NCBI GenBank assembly: GCA_964030475.1
Contig: CAXIPT010000030.1
Location: forward strand, 62,001-126,000
DNA length: 64,000 bases
Reading direction: 5' to 3'
Source: Tethya wilhelma
Taxonomy: Eukaryota; Porifera; Demospongiae; Tethyida; Tethyidae
Part shown: piece by piece, positions 19,955 through 31,617 of the stretch
Position numbering within the stretch: the stretch's first letter is position 1
How the letters are laid out: each line of letters starts with the position of its first letter
The notes under the pieces: generated by a model
The model's database searches: none
Seen by the model: the letters and a program-made list of their open reading frames with translations, nothing else
Told to the model about the DNA's origin: nothing
Program-made: the position numbers and the translations under genes

Positions 19955-21749
19955 CAGTGGCCTAGCTAAAGCATTTTAAGAGGGCGGAACGCCCTCTTTG
20001 TTCAATAATGCGCTCTTGTAACTGGCATAAGCGCCCCCAATTGATGCTTTCCGTGCCCCTAGACCCTTTCCACGTGGTGCACGTGCGCATGCAGCGTTAC
20101 GTAATTACTAGTATTTATAGATTTCTAAATAAAGCTTTCGATGCCACATCGGTGAAAAAATGGCTCGTCAGAGTTCCCTTACTGATTATATGAATCGATC
20201 GTCTTCTCACTCAAGGTTCGCTGACGATGAAAGCTCATCTCTGAACTTATCTTCGAGTGTGTATGATGACAATGGAATGGTACTGAGCCCGATTGAAGGT
20301 GACCGTCAGCAGACTGGCTCTGCGGAGGAGATTGGCAACGGCAGCTCTGATTCAGTCATGGAAATGAGTGAAAATGACTCAGAGACTAATCCTCGTCTAT
20401 CAACAGCCATGATGCCAATAGCAAAGAAGTCTCGGAGATCCTCCATGGCAAAGCCTTGTGATACTGGGCACCACAGAAAGAGTGGTTTTGATCCAACATG
20501 GAAACGAGAATTCAAGTGGCTTGAGAGAGTAGAAAAGGATGGTCAAATTGGTATGTTATGTATTTTATGTAAGAAACATAATATGATGCCTCGAAGTGGC
20601 AAAGGTACTTGGTGTAAAGAGCCATGTTTCACATTGAGAAAGGACAAGCTTACGAAGCATAGCAAGAGTCGCTGTCATCGAAGTGGTGTTGCTATAGAGG
20701 CTGACCATAGTCCTGGAGGAATTCAGTGTGCTTTCCGAGATGCTCTTTCTGTTGAAATGAAAGCAGTTGTAGGATGTTGTAAATGCATTTACTTTCTGTG
20801 CAAGCAAGAAATTGCCCACACAACCACTTATCCACACCTACTTGATTTAGCCCAAAGCCTAGGCTGTGAATACTTCAAAGCTCTGAATGTTGGTGGTAAT
20901 GCTAAATATACTTCTCCGCAAATCGTGGCTGAATTTTTGGCGATAATCAATGACCGTAGTGGAGGAGTCTGTTTTGAAGGATATGAGGGAAAGTAGCTTC
21001 TACAGCTTGATGGTGGATGAATCAACTGATGTGAGTGTCCTTAAGCAGCTTGTTTTGTATGGACGTTGTGTTGTAAATGGTACAGTAAAAACGAGATTTT
21101 TGAAGATTGTTGATTTAGCCGATGGGAAAGCCCCAACTATTGTTGATGCCATATCCCACTATCTAGCATCAGTTGACTTAAGCTTTGAAAACTTATCATC
21201 GTTTGGAAGCGACGGAGCTAGTGTAATGACTGGTCGTCATGCAGGTGTTGTTACGCTCTAAAAATGCACAGATGATAGCTGTTCATTGCATATGCCATCT
21301 ACTCGCTCTTGCAAGTGCACAAGCATCTAGTGGGATTAAATACTTAAGTCAGATGAAGGATCACCTCTTTGCTCTATGGAATTTTTTCCACCACTCTTCT
21401 GTGAGGATGGCTGGATTAAAGATGATTCAGGAAGTGATGAATAGCCCTGAATTGAGGTTGGTCAAGGCCTCAGACACACGTTGGCTGTCACACAAAGCTG
21501 CTGTCAATACATTACTTCGGTGTCTTCCAGCAGTCCTAGTAACCTTGCAACAGCAGACAGAACCAGCGATAGGATTGTTTAAAGTCATGATACGGTACAA
21601 CTTCTTTGCATCTCTCTTACTTCTTGATGGTGTTCTTTCATCTGTGAATCGACTTTCTTTGGCATTTCAGCGGTCTTCTATTGAACTCACTGTTATTTCT
21701 CCACTTCTTAAATCAACTAAAGACACATTACAGAAAATGAAAGAAGAAA
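19955..21749 (+). mobile_element. hAT-II element, copy 1, 3' part lost at an assembly gap
   Basis: The left end CAGTGGCCTAGCTAAAGC is almost the same as the end of the copy at 48723-51573. Next to it a hairpin reads AGAGGGCGGAACGCCCTC. The element is cut by the N at 21750. Confidence 0.8.
20160..21749 (+). pseudogene. hAT-II transposase, KIAA1586/ZNF862-like, broken
   Basis: It starts MARQSSLTDYMNRSSSHSR at 20160. A zinc-finger-like region (MLCILCKKH ... WCKEPC ... LTKHSKSRCH) is followed by the hAT core: YSLMVDESTDVSVLKQLVL, FGSDGASVMTGRHAG, CHLLALASAQASSG and DTRWLSHKAAV. Compared with the copy at 49018-51367 it has one extra base near 20957 and lacks eight bases near 21249; each shifts the frame. 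The C-terminal dimerisation part is lost beyond the gap. At the two sites where copy 2 has stops, this copy keeps sense codons. Confidence 0.85.
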
Positions 21750-21750
21750 N
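21750..21750. other. Single N, probable collapsed assembly gap
   Basis: The hAT-II transposase stops abruptly on the left and an R3 fragment starts in mid-ORF on the right. Confidence 0.85.
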
Positions 21751-22200
21751 GTGACACCAGTACTACTTTCTGTGGTTTTAGTCAAAGGATGGGAGGAGGG
21801 CCAGACTTTACTACAGCTGATCACTGCACAATCAAAACCAGCATTAGTGTGGCTTCCTGTCTGACATTCTTTCTGGTGAGGGGTCAAATCTTCCCCATTC
21901 CCAGGGCTGCTATTATGCTCACCATGCTTGCTAATCTCTTTCTCACTAAAAGACTCCTCACGGCTCCCACTCACACAGATACCATGCGACTCACTTGCAC
22001 CTGCCATACCACGAGGGTCTTCCAGTGTAGCCAACCTCACTCGGAGTTCCGCGATGGTAGCAATGTAGGCCTCTTGTTGCTGTCGTACCACTCACGCTCC
22101 TGCTGACGAGTCTCATCGAGCCACTTCAACCCCTCTTGCTCGAGTGCTCTCTCAGTGTGTCCATTTCTATACTGTCTGCCTCATCCACAGCACCTGCAAC
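21751..22200 (-). pseudogene. Dead ORF of repeat R3, copy 3
   Basis: The frame reads RQQQEAYIATIAELRVRLA, DPRGMAGASESHGICVSGS, SKHGEHNSSPGNGEDL and CAVISCSKVWPSSHPLTK and is cut by the gap at 21750. It lacks a few bases after GTACCACTCACGCTCC compared with its sisters. Confidence 0.5.
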
Positions 22201-22251
22201 TTGCTGGGTTTGTTCTTCTAACTAATTAAGGATGCATTCATGTAGACTGAT

Positions 22252-22745
22252 TGTTGGTGAAAAACAAAGTTTTCTCACGGTGGAGATAAGAACTTAAGTT
22301 TTTTTGAGTGAGTATGGATTTAAAAAATTTTTTAAGAACAAAAAGGACACTTCTTACAAAAAATGCATATTTTGCCTTAAAAACATTTTCTAGCTCAAGA
22401 GAAACACTTTTGTTAAAATTTACTTTTTCAACACATGGAACATTCTCTTGATGTAAAAAAACATTGTTGGTGAAGATATAAGGTTTTCTCAAGGTAGAGT
22501 TAGTCTTTTTTTATGAGTGACTATGGATTTAGAAAATTTTCCAAGAGCAAAAAGTACACTTTTCACAAAAAAAAGTTTATTTTGTCTTGAAAACTTTTGT
22601 AGCACAAAAGAGACACTTTTGTGAAATTTTACTTTTTTCAACACATTGAACATACTCTTGGTGTAAAAAACATTGTTGGTGAAAAATAAAGCTTTCTCAC
22701 GGTATAGAGATAAAGAACTTAGTTTTTAATAATTGACTATGGACT
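22252..22745. repeat. About 213-bp tandem repeat, R3 copy C
   Basis: Units start near 22252, 22465 and 22674 with GTTGGTGAAAAAC or variants. Confidence 0.75.
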
Positions 22746-24114
22746 TAGCACATTCAAAGGGTTAATTTGGAAAGCTTGCAAAAATAGAAGGGGTCAAAAT
22801 TTGCCAAATGACCTGCATATTTTTGTTCTAGCTTGAATAGCAGCACTGCAAAAAAGTGCTTGCATGCAGGAATAGATTCCCTGTACCTCCATAGCTATCG
22901 TCAAGCTTCTTCTACAAAGCACTAAGAAAATAATGTGAGTTTAAAACCAAAGGTCACAACCTTGCTGTGATCGCGACCATTGAACTCTAAAAGCCTATAC
23001 TTCCCCTTCCACTAATCAGACCTGACTCTTACTTGGGAGCGCTACCTTACCTAATTGCACAGCAAGTCTAAAGCCCATATCTCAAACGCTATGTCTCTAA
23101 AATAAAATTGTGAAAAATCATGGATTATGCGATTGTTTAATACACTTTGGAGGGTAAATCTGTCTACCGGCCCTAAAAAGTTGATGCAAATCTCTAAATA
23201 ATGCCCTTAACTGTTTTTTTTTTTTCTACTGTGAGATAAAGAGTCAGAGTCCTCTAAAATTGTGGATACAGTAAAAGGTATGTGTAGATGTGTTTTGGTT
23301 ATTGTTACAGGAATATGCAAATACTGTAATATTCCCAGTACGGTAGTACTGGGTATACAGGAATGGCACGGATGGCCCATTAACGCAATACTAATATTCA
23401 CGCGAATAACTCTGCAAAAAATGAGCGCTTAGCACTAAAAGGCTTCTTAAGCTACTATTTAGCTCTTTCTCTTTCTAATGAGCCCAAAAATATGGCCTAA
23501 AACCATCGCTAAAGTAACGAATACACATATGCCAAACCTCCAATTTTCTCCATCTTCTTATTCTTCTTCTTCTTCTTCTTCTATCTTGGCTCAACTTTTC
23601 TGAGAGACTATTCACTTTTAGAAGCTGATTCTGGAACGAATGAACTTGGTTTTTTCCGGGACAGTCGCTTTTGCCATCGGTTTTTAGCGCCTCTCATAGA
23701 GTAGCTAGATACAAAGCGAAAAGCACCTCCTCCACATGGCCGCCATTAATCTCTACACTCATGCATAATTCATTAGCTTCTAGAAAATTCTAATTGACGA
23801 CCCTTTCCACACACAAAAGTGTGCGTTATTTGGAATTGAATGCAAGTTGCCTGGAACTATTTTTGTGATACCTGGATGCTCTTGCTCTTCTTAAGAGATA
23901 AATCAGGACTTAGATTATCATAATATATAGAAAGGCAAGTAAATCATATGATACAGCAAATGATTGAGATCTGGAGATGTGTTTCACTTCAGGCTCAGGC
24001 TACACAACTTGACTTACTCAGCAGCCAGCCATTCAGTAGTCTGGCTTGCCAGACTACTAGCTCAGTAGCTAGCTACACATACCAACTCAAATGTGATTTG
24101 TAGAATTATGGAAA

Positions 24115-24387
24115 AATTTAAAAAAAACATTGGAAATGTAATGAGACACAGGAATGGCTAAATCGTAAAAAGAACGCAAACAAGATGGAATGGCTGTTAG
24201 AGTGTGTAAGGAATTCTTCCTGTGGGCAAAATGAGAGACTCAATAAGGAGATTGCTAAATGCAGCCCATGCAGGAAGAATTCTTCACACACTCTTAACAG
24301 CCATTCCATCTTGTTTACGTTCTTTTTACGATTTAGCTCCATTCCTGTGTCCCATTACATTTCCAATGTTTTTTTTTTTACTTGTAT
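24115..24387. mobile_element. Foldback element, copy 3
   Basis: Arms with AACATTGGAAATGTAATGAG and its inverse, and a central ATTCTTCCTGTGGGC with its partner. It lies within R2 after GAATTATGGAAAAATTTA. Confidence 0.8.
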
Positions 24388-25130
24388 GTAAAACAAACCT
24401 CATATTCAAATTTTTAATTATTGCGATATTGTTTTTGGTATGGGTGTCGATGTGCATTTGTGTGTATGTGTAAGAAATGGTTCAGCTGCTCTAAGGTAGT
24501 CAGAGATCTTGTAAGTCAACAATCCTGTGTATGTGTTTCTTTTTTATGAATAGTTTAAAGGAACGGTTTGGCTGCTCATGTTGTTTTCATGGAGAGATTT
24601 TTATGGATCATCTTGGACTTATTTGGTATTGTAATTCCCAGTACGGTAGTACTAGGTACATATGAATGGCACGGATGCCCCATTAGCGCAGTACAAATAT
24701 TGACGTGAAAAACTCCGCAGAAACTAAGTTCTTGGCACTAAATGGCTTGTAAGCTACTATTTAGCTCTTCCTCTTTCTAATGAGCCCTAAAAGATGGCTT
24801 AAAACCATCTCTAAAGTACCAAACTAAAATATGCCAAACCTCCAATTTTCTCCATCTTCTTATTCTTCTTCTTACATCTTGGTTCGAATTTTTTCAGAGA
24901 CCATTCACTTTTAGAACCTGGATCTTGTACAAACAAACTTGGTTTCTGGCGGGACAGTCGCTTTTGCCAACAGTTTTTTGTGTCTCTCATTGAAGCAAAT
25001 TTCTATATAAAGCCCTGAACTGTTTTTTTTTCTACCTTGAGATAAACCTCTAAAATAGTGGATACAGTAAAAGGTATATGTAGATGTGTTTTGGTTATTG
25101 TTACAGGAATATGGAAATACTGTAATATAT
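24388..25130 (+). repeat. Composite repeat R3, copy D, left part, rearranged
   Basis: It runs from AACCTCATATTCAAATTTTT through an R1 unit to TCTCTCATTGAAGC. There it jumps directly to the TCTATATAAAGCCCTGAACT block, so the ORF and tandem array are missing. The jump at about 24993 is a deletion or an assembly error. Confidence 0.7.
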
Positions 25131-25487
25131 GTGACCGAATTTTGGAAAACCGACCACTTCGAGCAAAAGTTTTTTTGTAGTAAAATGCGGTTTTATGTGA
25201 AATTCGCGATTTTGCGCGAATTTTTTTTAAACGTTGCAACGGGGTGGAGCATGCATTAGCTACGTTCGCACGAAATTTCAAGGGTGGAGCTGCTTTAACT
25301 GCAGAGATACAATCGCTTTTACGAAGGTATGTCAGCCATTGCATCGCTCATGCACGGAGATGCGTTACTATGGACGGAACAGAATATTGATAAGATCATG
25401 ATCAATGACAGCTGCTTTGAGAATTTAAATTTTCTCTCTCAACAAAAGAAGCTATTGAGTTCTTTGTTGCTCTTTCTTGTGCTACAT
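25131..25487 (+). mobile_element. GTGACC-type element, left part, cut by a gap
   Basis: It begins GTGACCGAATTTTGGAAAAC, carries CACGAAATTTCAAGGGTGGA and the ATTGATAAGATCATGATC region shared with 5095-5447, and ends at the N. Confidence 0.7.
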
Positions 25488-25488
25488 N
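25488..25488. other. Single N, probable collapsed assembly gap
   Basis: A GTGACC-type element on the left meets R1 sequence on the right. Confidence 0.85.
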
Positions 25489-25841
25489 TGGCCCTAAATG
25501 GCTTGTTAAACTACTATTTAGCTCTTTCTCTTTCTAATGATCCCTAAAAGATGGCCTAAAACCATCGCTAAAGTACCAAACTAAAATATGCCAAACCTCC
25601 AATTTTCTCCATCTTTTTATTCTTCTTCTTACACTTTGGCCCAAATTTTTTCAGAGACCATTCACTTTTAGAACCTGATTCTTGAACAAACAAACTTGGT
25701 TTCTTGCGGGACAGTCGCTTTTGCCAACGTTTTTTGTCTCTCATTGAGTCGCTAGATACAAGGTGAAAAGCGCCTTCTTCATGTTGCGACCATTATCATG
25801 CATTATTAATTAGCTAGCTAGCCTAACGACCATTTTCATAT

Positions 25842-26510
25842 TTAAGTGCACCTTATTTGGAATCTATTACCGCATGCAGTGCCCCAAGTTCTGTCCTGGG
25901 AGGGAGGCTTTGCGCTGACATAGCTCTGGTCTGGGCTTCTACCATTGCAGTTTGAGTGTGTACCAGCTTGGTCAACTGCTGCATTAATTAACCCACCCCC
26001 AGATGTTGATGACCTAGGAGTAGTAGTAGTAGTACTTCTTCCATACAAGGGAGATTGAGCAGTGACACGAGTACTACTTTCTGTGGTTTTAGTCAAAGGA
26101 TGGGAGGAGGGCCAGACTTTACTACAGCTGATCACTGCACAATCAAAATCAGCATTAGTATGGCTTCCTGTCTGACATTCTTTGTGGTCAAGGGTCAAAT
26201 CTTCCCCATTCCCAGGGCTGCTATTATGCTCACCATGCTTGCTAGACTCCTTCTCACTATCCCCATTAAAAGACTCTTCACGGCTGCCACTCACACAGAT
26301 ATCATGCGACTCACTAGCACCTGTTATACCACGAGGGTCTTGCAGTGTAGCCAACCCCGCTCGGAGTTCCGCGATGGTAGCAATGTAGGCCTCTTGTTGC
26401 TGTTGTACCACTCACACTCCCTGTCGAACTGCTGATGAGTCTCATGGAGCCACTTCAACCCCTCTAGCTCGAGCACTCTCTCAGTGTGTCCATTTCTGTA
26501 CTCCACTTCA
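25842..26510 (-). pseudogene. Dead ORF of repeat R3, copy 4 (longest, 189 aa open)
   Basis: The frame from 26411 to 25842 reads QQQQEAYIATIAELRAGLA, an acidic region (SREESFNGDSEKESSKHGE), then SCSKVWPSSHPLTK and a Ser/Thr/Gly-rich tail. Upstream (26506-26324) another frame reads RVLELEGLKWLHETHQQFDR, so the start has been lost by a frame change that the copy at 16330 shares. Unknown family. Confidence 0.5.
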
Positions 26511-26591
26511 TGTCTGCTTGATCCACAGCACTCTGCAACTTGCTGGGTTTGTTCTTCTAACTAATTAAGGATGCGTTCGTGTAGACTGATT

Positions 26592-27080
26592 GTTGGTGAA
26601 AAACAAAGTTTTCTCACGGTTGAGATAAAGAACTTAAGTTTTTTTGAGTGAGTATGGATTTACAAAAGTTTTAAAGAACAAAAAGGACACTTCTCACAAA
26701 AAATGCATATTTTGCCTTCAAAACATTTTCTAGCTCAAGACAAACACTTTTGTGAAAATTAACACATGGAACATTCTCTTGATGTAAAAAAACAATGTTA
26801 GTGAAAAACAAAGTTTTCTCACGGTAGAGACAAACAACTTAGTTTTTATGAGTAACTATGGATTTAGAAAATTTTCCAAGAGCAAAAACGTACACTTTTC
26901 ACAAAAAACGTTTTATTTTGCCTTGAAATCATTTTGTAGCACAACAGAAACCCTTTTGTGAAATTTTACTTTTTTCAACTCATAGAACATTCTCTTGGTG
27001 TAAAAAACATTGTTGGTGAAAAATAAAGTTTTCGCACGGTAGAGATAGAGAACTTAGTTTTTTTTGAGTGACTATGGACT
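26592..27080. repeat. About 213-bp tandem repeat, R3 copy E
   Basis: Units start near 26592, 26799 and 27013 with GTTGGTGAAAAA or GTTAGTGAAAAA. Confidence 0.75.
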
Positions 27081-27100
27081 TAGCGCGTTCAAAGGGTTAA

Positions 27101-28116
27101 CCCTTTTATTACGAATGACAGGAAAAACCGTCATTTAATTAACGCATTTGAAATACGATAGACGTCTAAACACAGTGGCAGATCTAGGAAATTGTATAGG
27201 GGGGTTCTAATCAATGCGCGCGGAGCGAGCGAAATGTTTATGTAGCCACGCCCACTTCCGGTCGCAACAGCCCCGCCCCTTTAGCGCTCGTGCAGCTAAA
27301 ATTTTGCCAAAAAAGCCTGAGTGGAAGACAAAAACGGCAAGAAAGAGTCAGAAACTCTATATTTTTCACAAAAAACTAATATTTAGTGTGATTTTGAGTT
27401 GCTTTTAGTATTTTTAAGTTGAAAGGAGGGTTCCAGCTTGGCCTTTTCCAATCTGCACAGTTAATTATAATGCGAGGTCTCAGCTGAAAGGGGGGTTCCA
27501 TGGAACTCATGGAACCATGCCTAAATCCGCCACTGAAACACGTCATTACAACGTTAGCGCGTGCTCTACAGCTAAGCGAATTAGCAGTGAACGTTACTTC
27601 CTGTGCATTTAGGTAAAGTATCACCCTAGTAAAATACTAAGTTTGAGTTGGAACTGATAAGTAGGTGGGGCTCAACGAGGTCAAGAAATGCAAAAGGTCA
27701 CGATCGACGCGATCGTGACGATAAGTTTTTTTGGCTCATTTTCTATGTAGTCTCTAGGATTAGAAGCTTAGGGCTATTTGTGGTAGTAGAGGGATGGTTA
27801 GTCTATACATTTTTAAGGTTAGTTTGGATGCTGCTCAAAGCCATGGAGAATAAAAGCCAAACATGCTTGGAAATCTGTTGAACTTCGAACCCTCTAATTT
27901 TTTAACAAATTTTTCCAGGTTCAGCCGGGTCCACACTAGGATCAGCAGTCATACAGGTAATAGATAAGTACTCTAACACATTAATTAGTTTGTCTTTTTT
28001 AGATAAGTATGCAACTAGAGCTTGATAATATGCATCAATCAACAAGTACTAAAAATAAAAATTTAATTTAGTAAGTTATCACGTGGCCACATCCTGCAAT
28101 TTCGGGGTGTAAAGGG
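27101..28116. mobile_element. piggyBac-like element (TTAA target), 1016 bp, non-coding
   Basis: TTAA flanks both sides (27097-27100, 28117-28120). The ends are CCCTTTTATTACG and, inverted, CCCTTTACACCCCG. Sister R3 copies, for example near 10335, have the uninterrupted AAAGGGTTAATTTGG. An internal ACGATCGACGCGATCGTGAC palindrome resembles the interior of the element at 4041-4684. It carries a nested smaller element. Confidence 0.85.
27173..27535. mobile_element. Small CAGTGGC hAT-like element nested in the piggyBac-like element
   Basis: The ends are CAGTGGCAGATCTAGG and, inverted, CAGTGGCGGATTTAGG. AAACA is duplicated on both sides (27168-27172, 27536-27540). A 5-bp duplication also flanks the related element at 63457-63835. 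Confidence 0.8.
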
Positions 28117-28120
28117 TTAA

Positions 28121-28292
28121 TTTGGAAAGCTTGCAAAAATGGAAGGGGTCAAAGTTTGCCGAATGACCTGCACACTTTTGTTCTAGCTTGAAGAGCAGCA
28201 TGGCAAAAAAGCGTATGCATGCAGGAATAGCCTCCCTGTACCTCCATAGCTATCGTCAAGCTTCTTCTACAAAGCACTAAGAAAATAATGTG
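28121..28292 (+). repeat. R3 copy E, continuation
   Basis: TTTGGAAAGCTTGCAAAAAT to AAGAAAATAATGTG, then interrupted by another insertion. Confidence 0.8.
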
Positions 28293-28959
28293 CTCAGTGT
28301 AGTTAAGGATGCCTCAAAAAGTTAAGGCAGTTAAGGCGCTAATTATATACAAACCCATTCGTGTTTTGACTATACTTTGTAGTTAGACAACCAAACAAAG
28401 TAGTCATCGTATTTTTAATGTACTTGATGTAAATTGTGAAAATGAAAGTCAGAAAATTATTGTGGGCATGGCTACACTAGAAAATACAATGCTAACGCTC
28501 ATTGTATGGGTCCAATTTTTTGCTTACAAGTAGATCTCAACTATAAGATATCAGATCTGCCTGGAAATTTGGGTACCCATTAATTATTTTTAAGATATAA
28601 TCAATACGCATGTATAATTAGGTGTGCAATATTTAGAAATTGATCCATCCAAATATTTTCCTGGGACCAAATTTCCAGGCAGTTTCTAAATCTTAGTGAT
28701 AAATACAATATTCTGACAAATTTTGACATTCTGAAAACCACCGTTAGCTTTCAGCATTTTTGATTAAAGATTTCGCAGAGTGACCATTCTCCTGCCCCAC
28801 CCCGAAAGGATGACACTCGTAAATGTTATGCATCTTTGGTCAAATAATACATATAAAGTGGAAGTTGGTGAGTAAACAATACTTCTGCAGAAAAATGCAC
28901 TCCATAAAATGTACATTAATTGACTATTTTAAAGTTAAGGCAGCCTTAACTACACTGAG
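28293..28959. mobile_element. Inverted-repeat element of 667 bp with a TG target duplication
   Basis: The ends are CTCAGTGTAGTTAAGGATGC and, inverted, CTCAGTGTAGTTAAGGCTGC. The host R3 reads AATAATG|TG|AGTTTAAAACC when uninterrupted (for example near 17710), so TG is present on both sides here. No transposase is seen. A similar end (CATAGTTAAGGCTGCCTCAA) occurs at 35157. Confidence 0.75.
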
Positions 28960-30248
28960 TGAGTTTAAAACCAAAGGTCACGACCTCGCTGTGATCGCGA
29001 CCATTGAACTCTAAAAGCCTATACCTCCCCTTCCACTAGTCAGACCTGACTCTTACTTTGGAGCGCTACCTTCCCAGCAAGTCTATAGCTTATATCTCAA
29101 ATGATATGACTCTAAAATATAATTGTGAAAAATCGTAGATTATGCGATTGTTTAGTACGCTTTTGAGGGTAAATCTGTCTACCGGCCCTAAAAAGTTAAT
29201 AAAAATTTCTAAATAATGCCTTGAACTGTTTTTTTTTCTATCTTGAGATAAAGAGTCAGAGTCCTCTAAAATAGTGGACACAGTAAAAGGTATATGTAGA
29301 TGTGTTTTGGTTATTGTTACAGGAATATGCAAATATTCTTTGTCTTACTTATGCATGCTTACTGTACATATCCTATCTTTATCATGGGTAGTAAGAAGAC
29401 ACGTCAGACAAGTCTCAAGGAAACTCATCTATTCATGCACAGGCAAATATCAGAACCCATTAACAATGTTGGAGGTTGGTGCAGTCATGTTCCCAGTATG
29501 GTAGTACAGGGTACCTAGTAATAGTACGGATTACCGATCAGGGTAATACAAATATTCACACCAATAACTCTGCAAAAACTTAGCACTTATAACCAAAAGG
29601 CTTGATAGAAGATGGAGAAAATTGGTGGTTTGGTACTTTAGCGCTAGATTTAGGCCTGGACCTGTTAGAAATAGCTTTAGAAGCCTTTTGGTTATAAGCG
29701 CTCAGTTTGTGCAGAGTTATTGGTAGGAATATTTGTATTACCCTGATCGGTAATCCGTACTATTACTAGGTACCTGATACTGGGAACATGACTGCACCAA
29801 CCTCCAATGGGTTCTGATATTTGCCTGTGAATGAATAGATGAGTTTCCTTGAGACTTGTCTGACGTGTCTTCTTACTACCTATGAGAAAGATAGGATATG
29901 TACAGTAAGCATGCATAAGTAAGACAAAGAATATTTACACATTTCTGTAACAATAACCAAAACACATCTACATATACCTTTTACTGTGTCCACTATTTTA
30001 GAGGACTCTGACTCTAACTCAAGGTAGAAAAAAAAGTTCAGGGTATTATTTAGAAATTTTCATTAACTTTTTAGGGCAGGAAGACAGATTTACCCTCAAA
30101 AGCGTACTAAACAATTGCCTAATTTATGATTTTTCACAATTTTATTTTAGAGTCATAGCGTTTGAGATATAAACTTTAGACTTGCTATGCAGTTAGGTTA
30201 GGTAGCGCTCCCAAGTAAGAGTCAGGTCTGATTAGTGGAAGGGGAGGC
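28960..30248. repeat. R3 segments forming a large inverted repeat
   Basis: The plus-oriented part runs to ACCAAAAGGCTT near 29602. It is followed at once by the same kind of sequence in reverse, from GATAGAAGATGGAG to CTGATTAGTGGAAGGGG near 30245. The arms, roughly 29020-29600 and 29680-30248, correspond base by base with scattered differences. Confidence 0.75.
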
Positions 30249-30632
30249 AGGGCCGCCTATCCCGGTCAGGCAGGTCAGGCTATAGCCGGACCACTTTTTA
30301 CGGCAAAGTACTGGTAATGGTTGTCAGAAAAAGGTAAAGGTCGTCATCGCTACATGTACCGCGATGCGTTAATGTACGTGGAAGCAATAATTGACATAGC
30401 TCATTGGACTACGCAGCAGTTTTGGTGACTTTAGCGGTGTAAATGTAACTAGCCCTTTGCTCAACACTTATATTTTAATAGTGTTAAGTAATAGAGTGTA
30501 AAATTCTGCACAAATCACACTAAATTGCTCCTAAAAAAGGCCAAAATTTTCTGAGGGGGCATGCCCCCAGACCCCCCTAGAATAGGCGGCTTTGCCACCG
30601 TGCCACCTCCGGTGGCAATGCCGGACCAGGTA
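30249..30632. repeat. GC-rich repeat remnant (CAGGGCCGCC ... GGGGGCATGCCCCC)
   Basis: It starts CAGGGCCGCCTATCCCGG. Near its right end it holds GGGGGCATGCCCCCAGACCC, also found in similar form at 48770-48795. The ends match only weakly, so the type of element is unclear. R1 (CCCAGTACGGTAGTACTGGG) resumes to the right. Confidence 0.5.
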
Positions 30633-31617
30633 TTCCCAGTACGGTAGTACTGGGTACACAGGAATGGCACGGATGGCCCATTAGCGCAATACAAATATTC
30701 ACGCGAATAACTCTGCAAAAANGTACCTCCATAGCTATCGTCAAGCTTCTTCTACAAAGCACTATGAAAATAATGTAAGTTTAAAACCAAAGGTCAGGAC
30801 CTGGCCGTGATCAGGACTATTGAACTCTATAAGCCTATACCTCCCTTTCCACAAATCAGACCTGACTCTTACTTGGGAGCGCTACCTTACCAGCAAGTCT
30901 ATAGCTTATATCTCAAACGCTATAACTCTAAAAAAAATTGTGAAAAATCGTAGATTATGCGATTGTTTAATACGCTTTTGAGGGTAAATCTGTCTACCGG
31001 CCCTAAAAAGTTAATGAAAATTTCTAAATAATGCCCTGAACTGTTTTTTTTTCTATCTTGAGATAAAGAGTCAGAGTCCTCTAAAATAGTGGACACAGTA
31101 AAAGGTATATGTAGATGTGTTTTGGTTATTGTTACAGGATTATGCAAATATTCTTTGTCTTACTTATGCATGCTTACTGTACATATACTATCGTTTTCAT
31201 AGGTAGTAAGAAGATACGTCAGACAATTCTCAAGGAAACTCATCTATTCATGCACAGGCAAATATTAGAACCCATTAACAATGTTGGAGGTTGGTGCAGT
31301 CATGTTTCCAGTATGGTAGTACAGGTCACCTGTAATAGTACGGATTACTGATCAGGGTATTACAAATATTCACACCAATAACTCTGCAAAAACTGAGCGC
31401 TTATAACCAAAAGTCTTCTAAAGCTACTTCTAACAAGTCCAAGCCTAAATCTAACGCTAAAGTATACCAAACCTCCAATTTTCTCCATCTTCTATCATGG
31501 CTCAATGTTTCCTAAAAGACTGTTTACTTTCAGAAGGTGATTCTTGAACGAAGAAACTAGGTATCTTATTCTTCACATTCTTTGGGTGGCTAGTACCTTC
31601 TCCATGTGTGATGCTCC
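30633..31617 (+). repeat. R1 fragment, N at 30722, then R3 copy F
   Basis: R1 is cut at an N (30722). From 30723 the R3 block (GTACCTCCATAGCTATCG onward) runs to a diverged R1 unit and stops at the GTGATGC element end at 31618. Confidence 0.75.
30722..30722. other. Single N, probable collapsed assembly gap
   Basis: The N joins two different parts of the R1/R3 consensus. Confidence 0.8.

Larger units (their letters stand above)
21751..24114 (+). repeat. Composite repeat R3, copy C, running into R1 and R2
   Basis: It begins inside the minus-strand ORF, then holds the tandem array, the GGTTAATTTGGAAAGC block, an R1 unit at 23335 with a TTCTTC run, and R2 (AAAGTGTGCGTTATTTGG, AGTCTGGCTTGCCAGACT) up to a foldback element. 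Confidence 0.75.
25489..27096 (+). repeat. Composite repeat R3, copy E, left half
   Basis: R1 remainder, the longest version of the minus-strand ORF, then the tandem array. It is interrupted at AAAGGG/TTAA by a piggyBac-like element and resumes at 28121 with TTTGGAAAGCTTGC. Confidence 0.8.
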
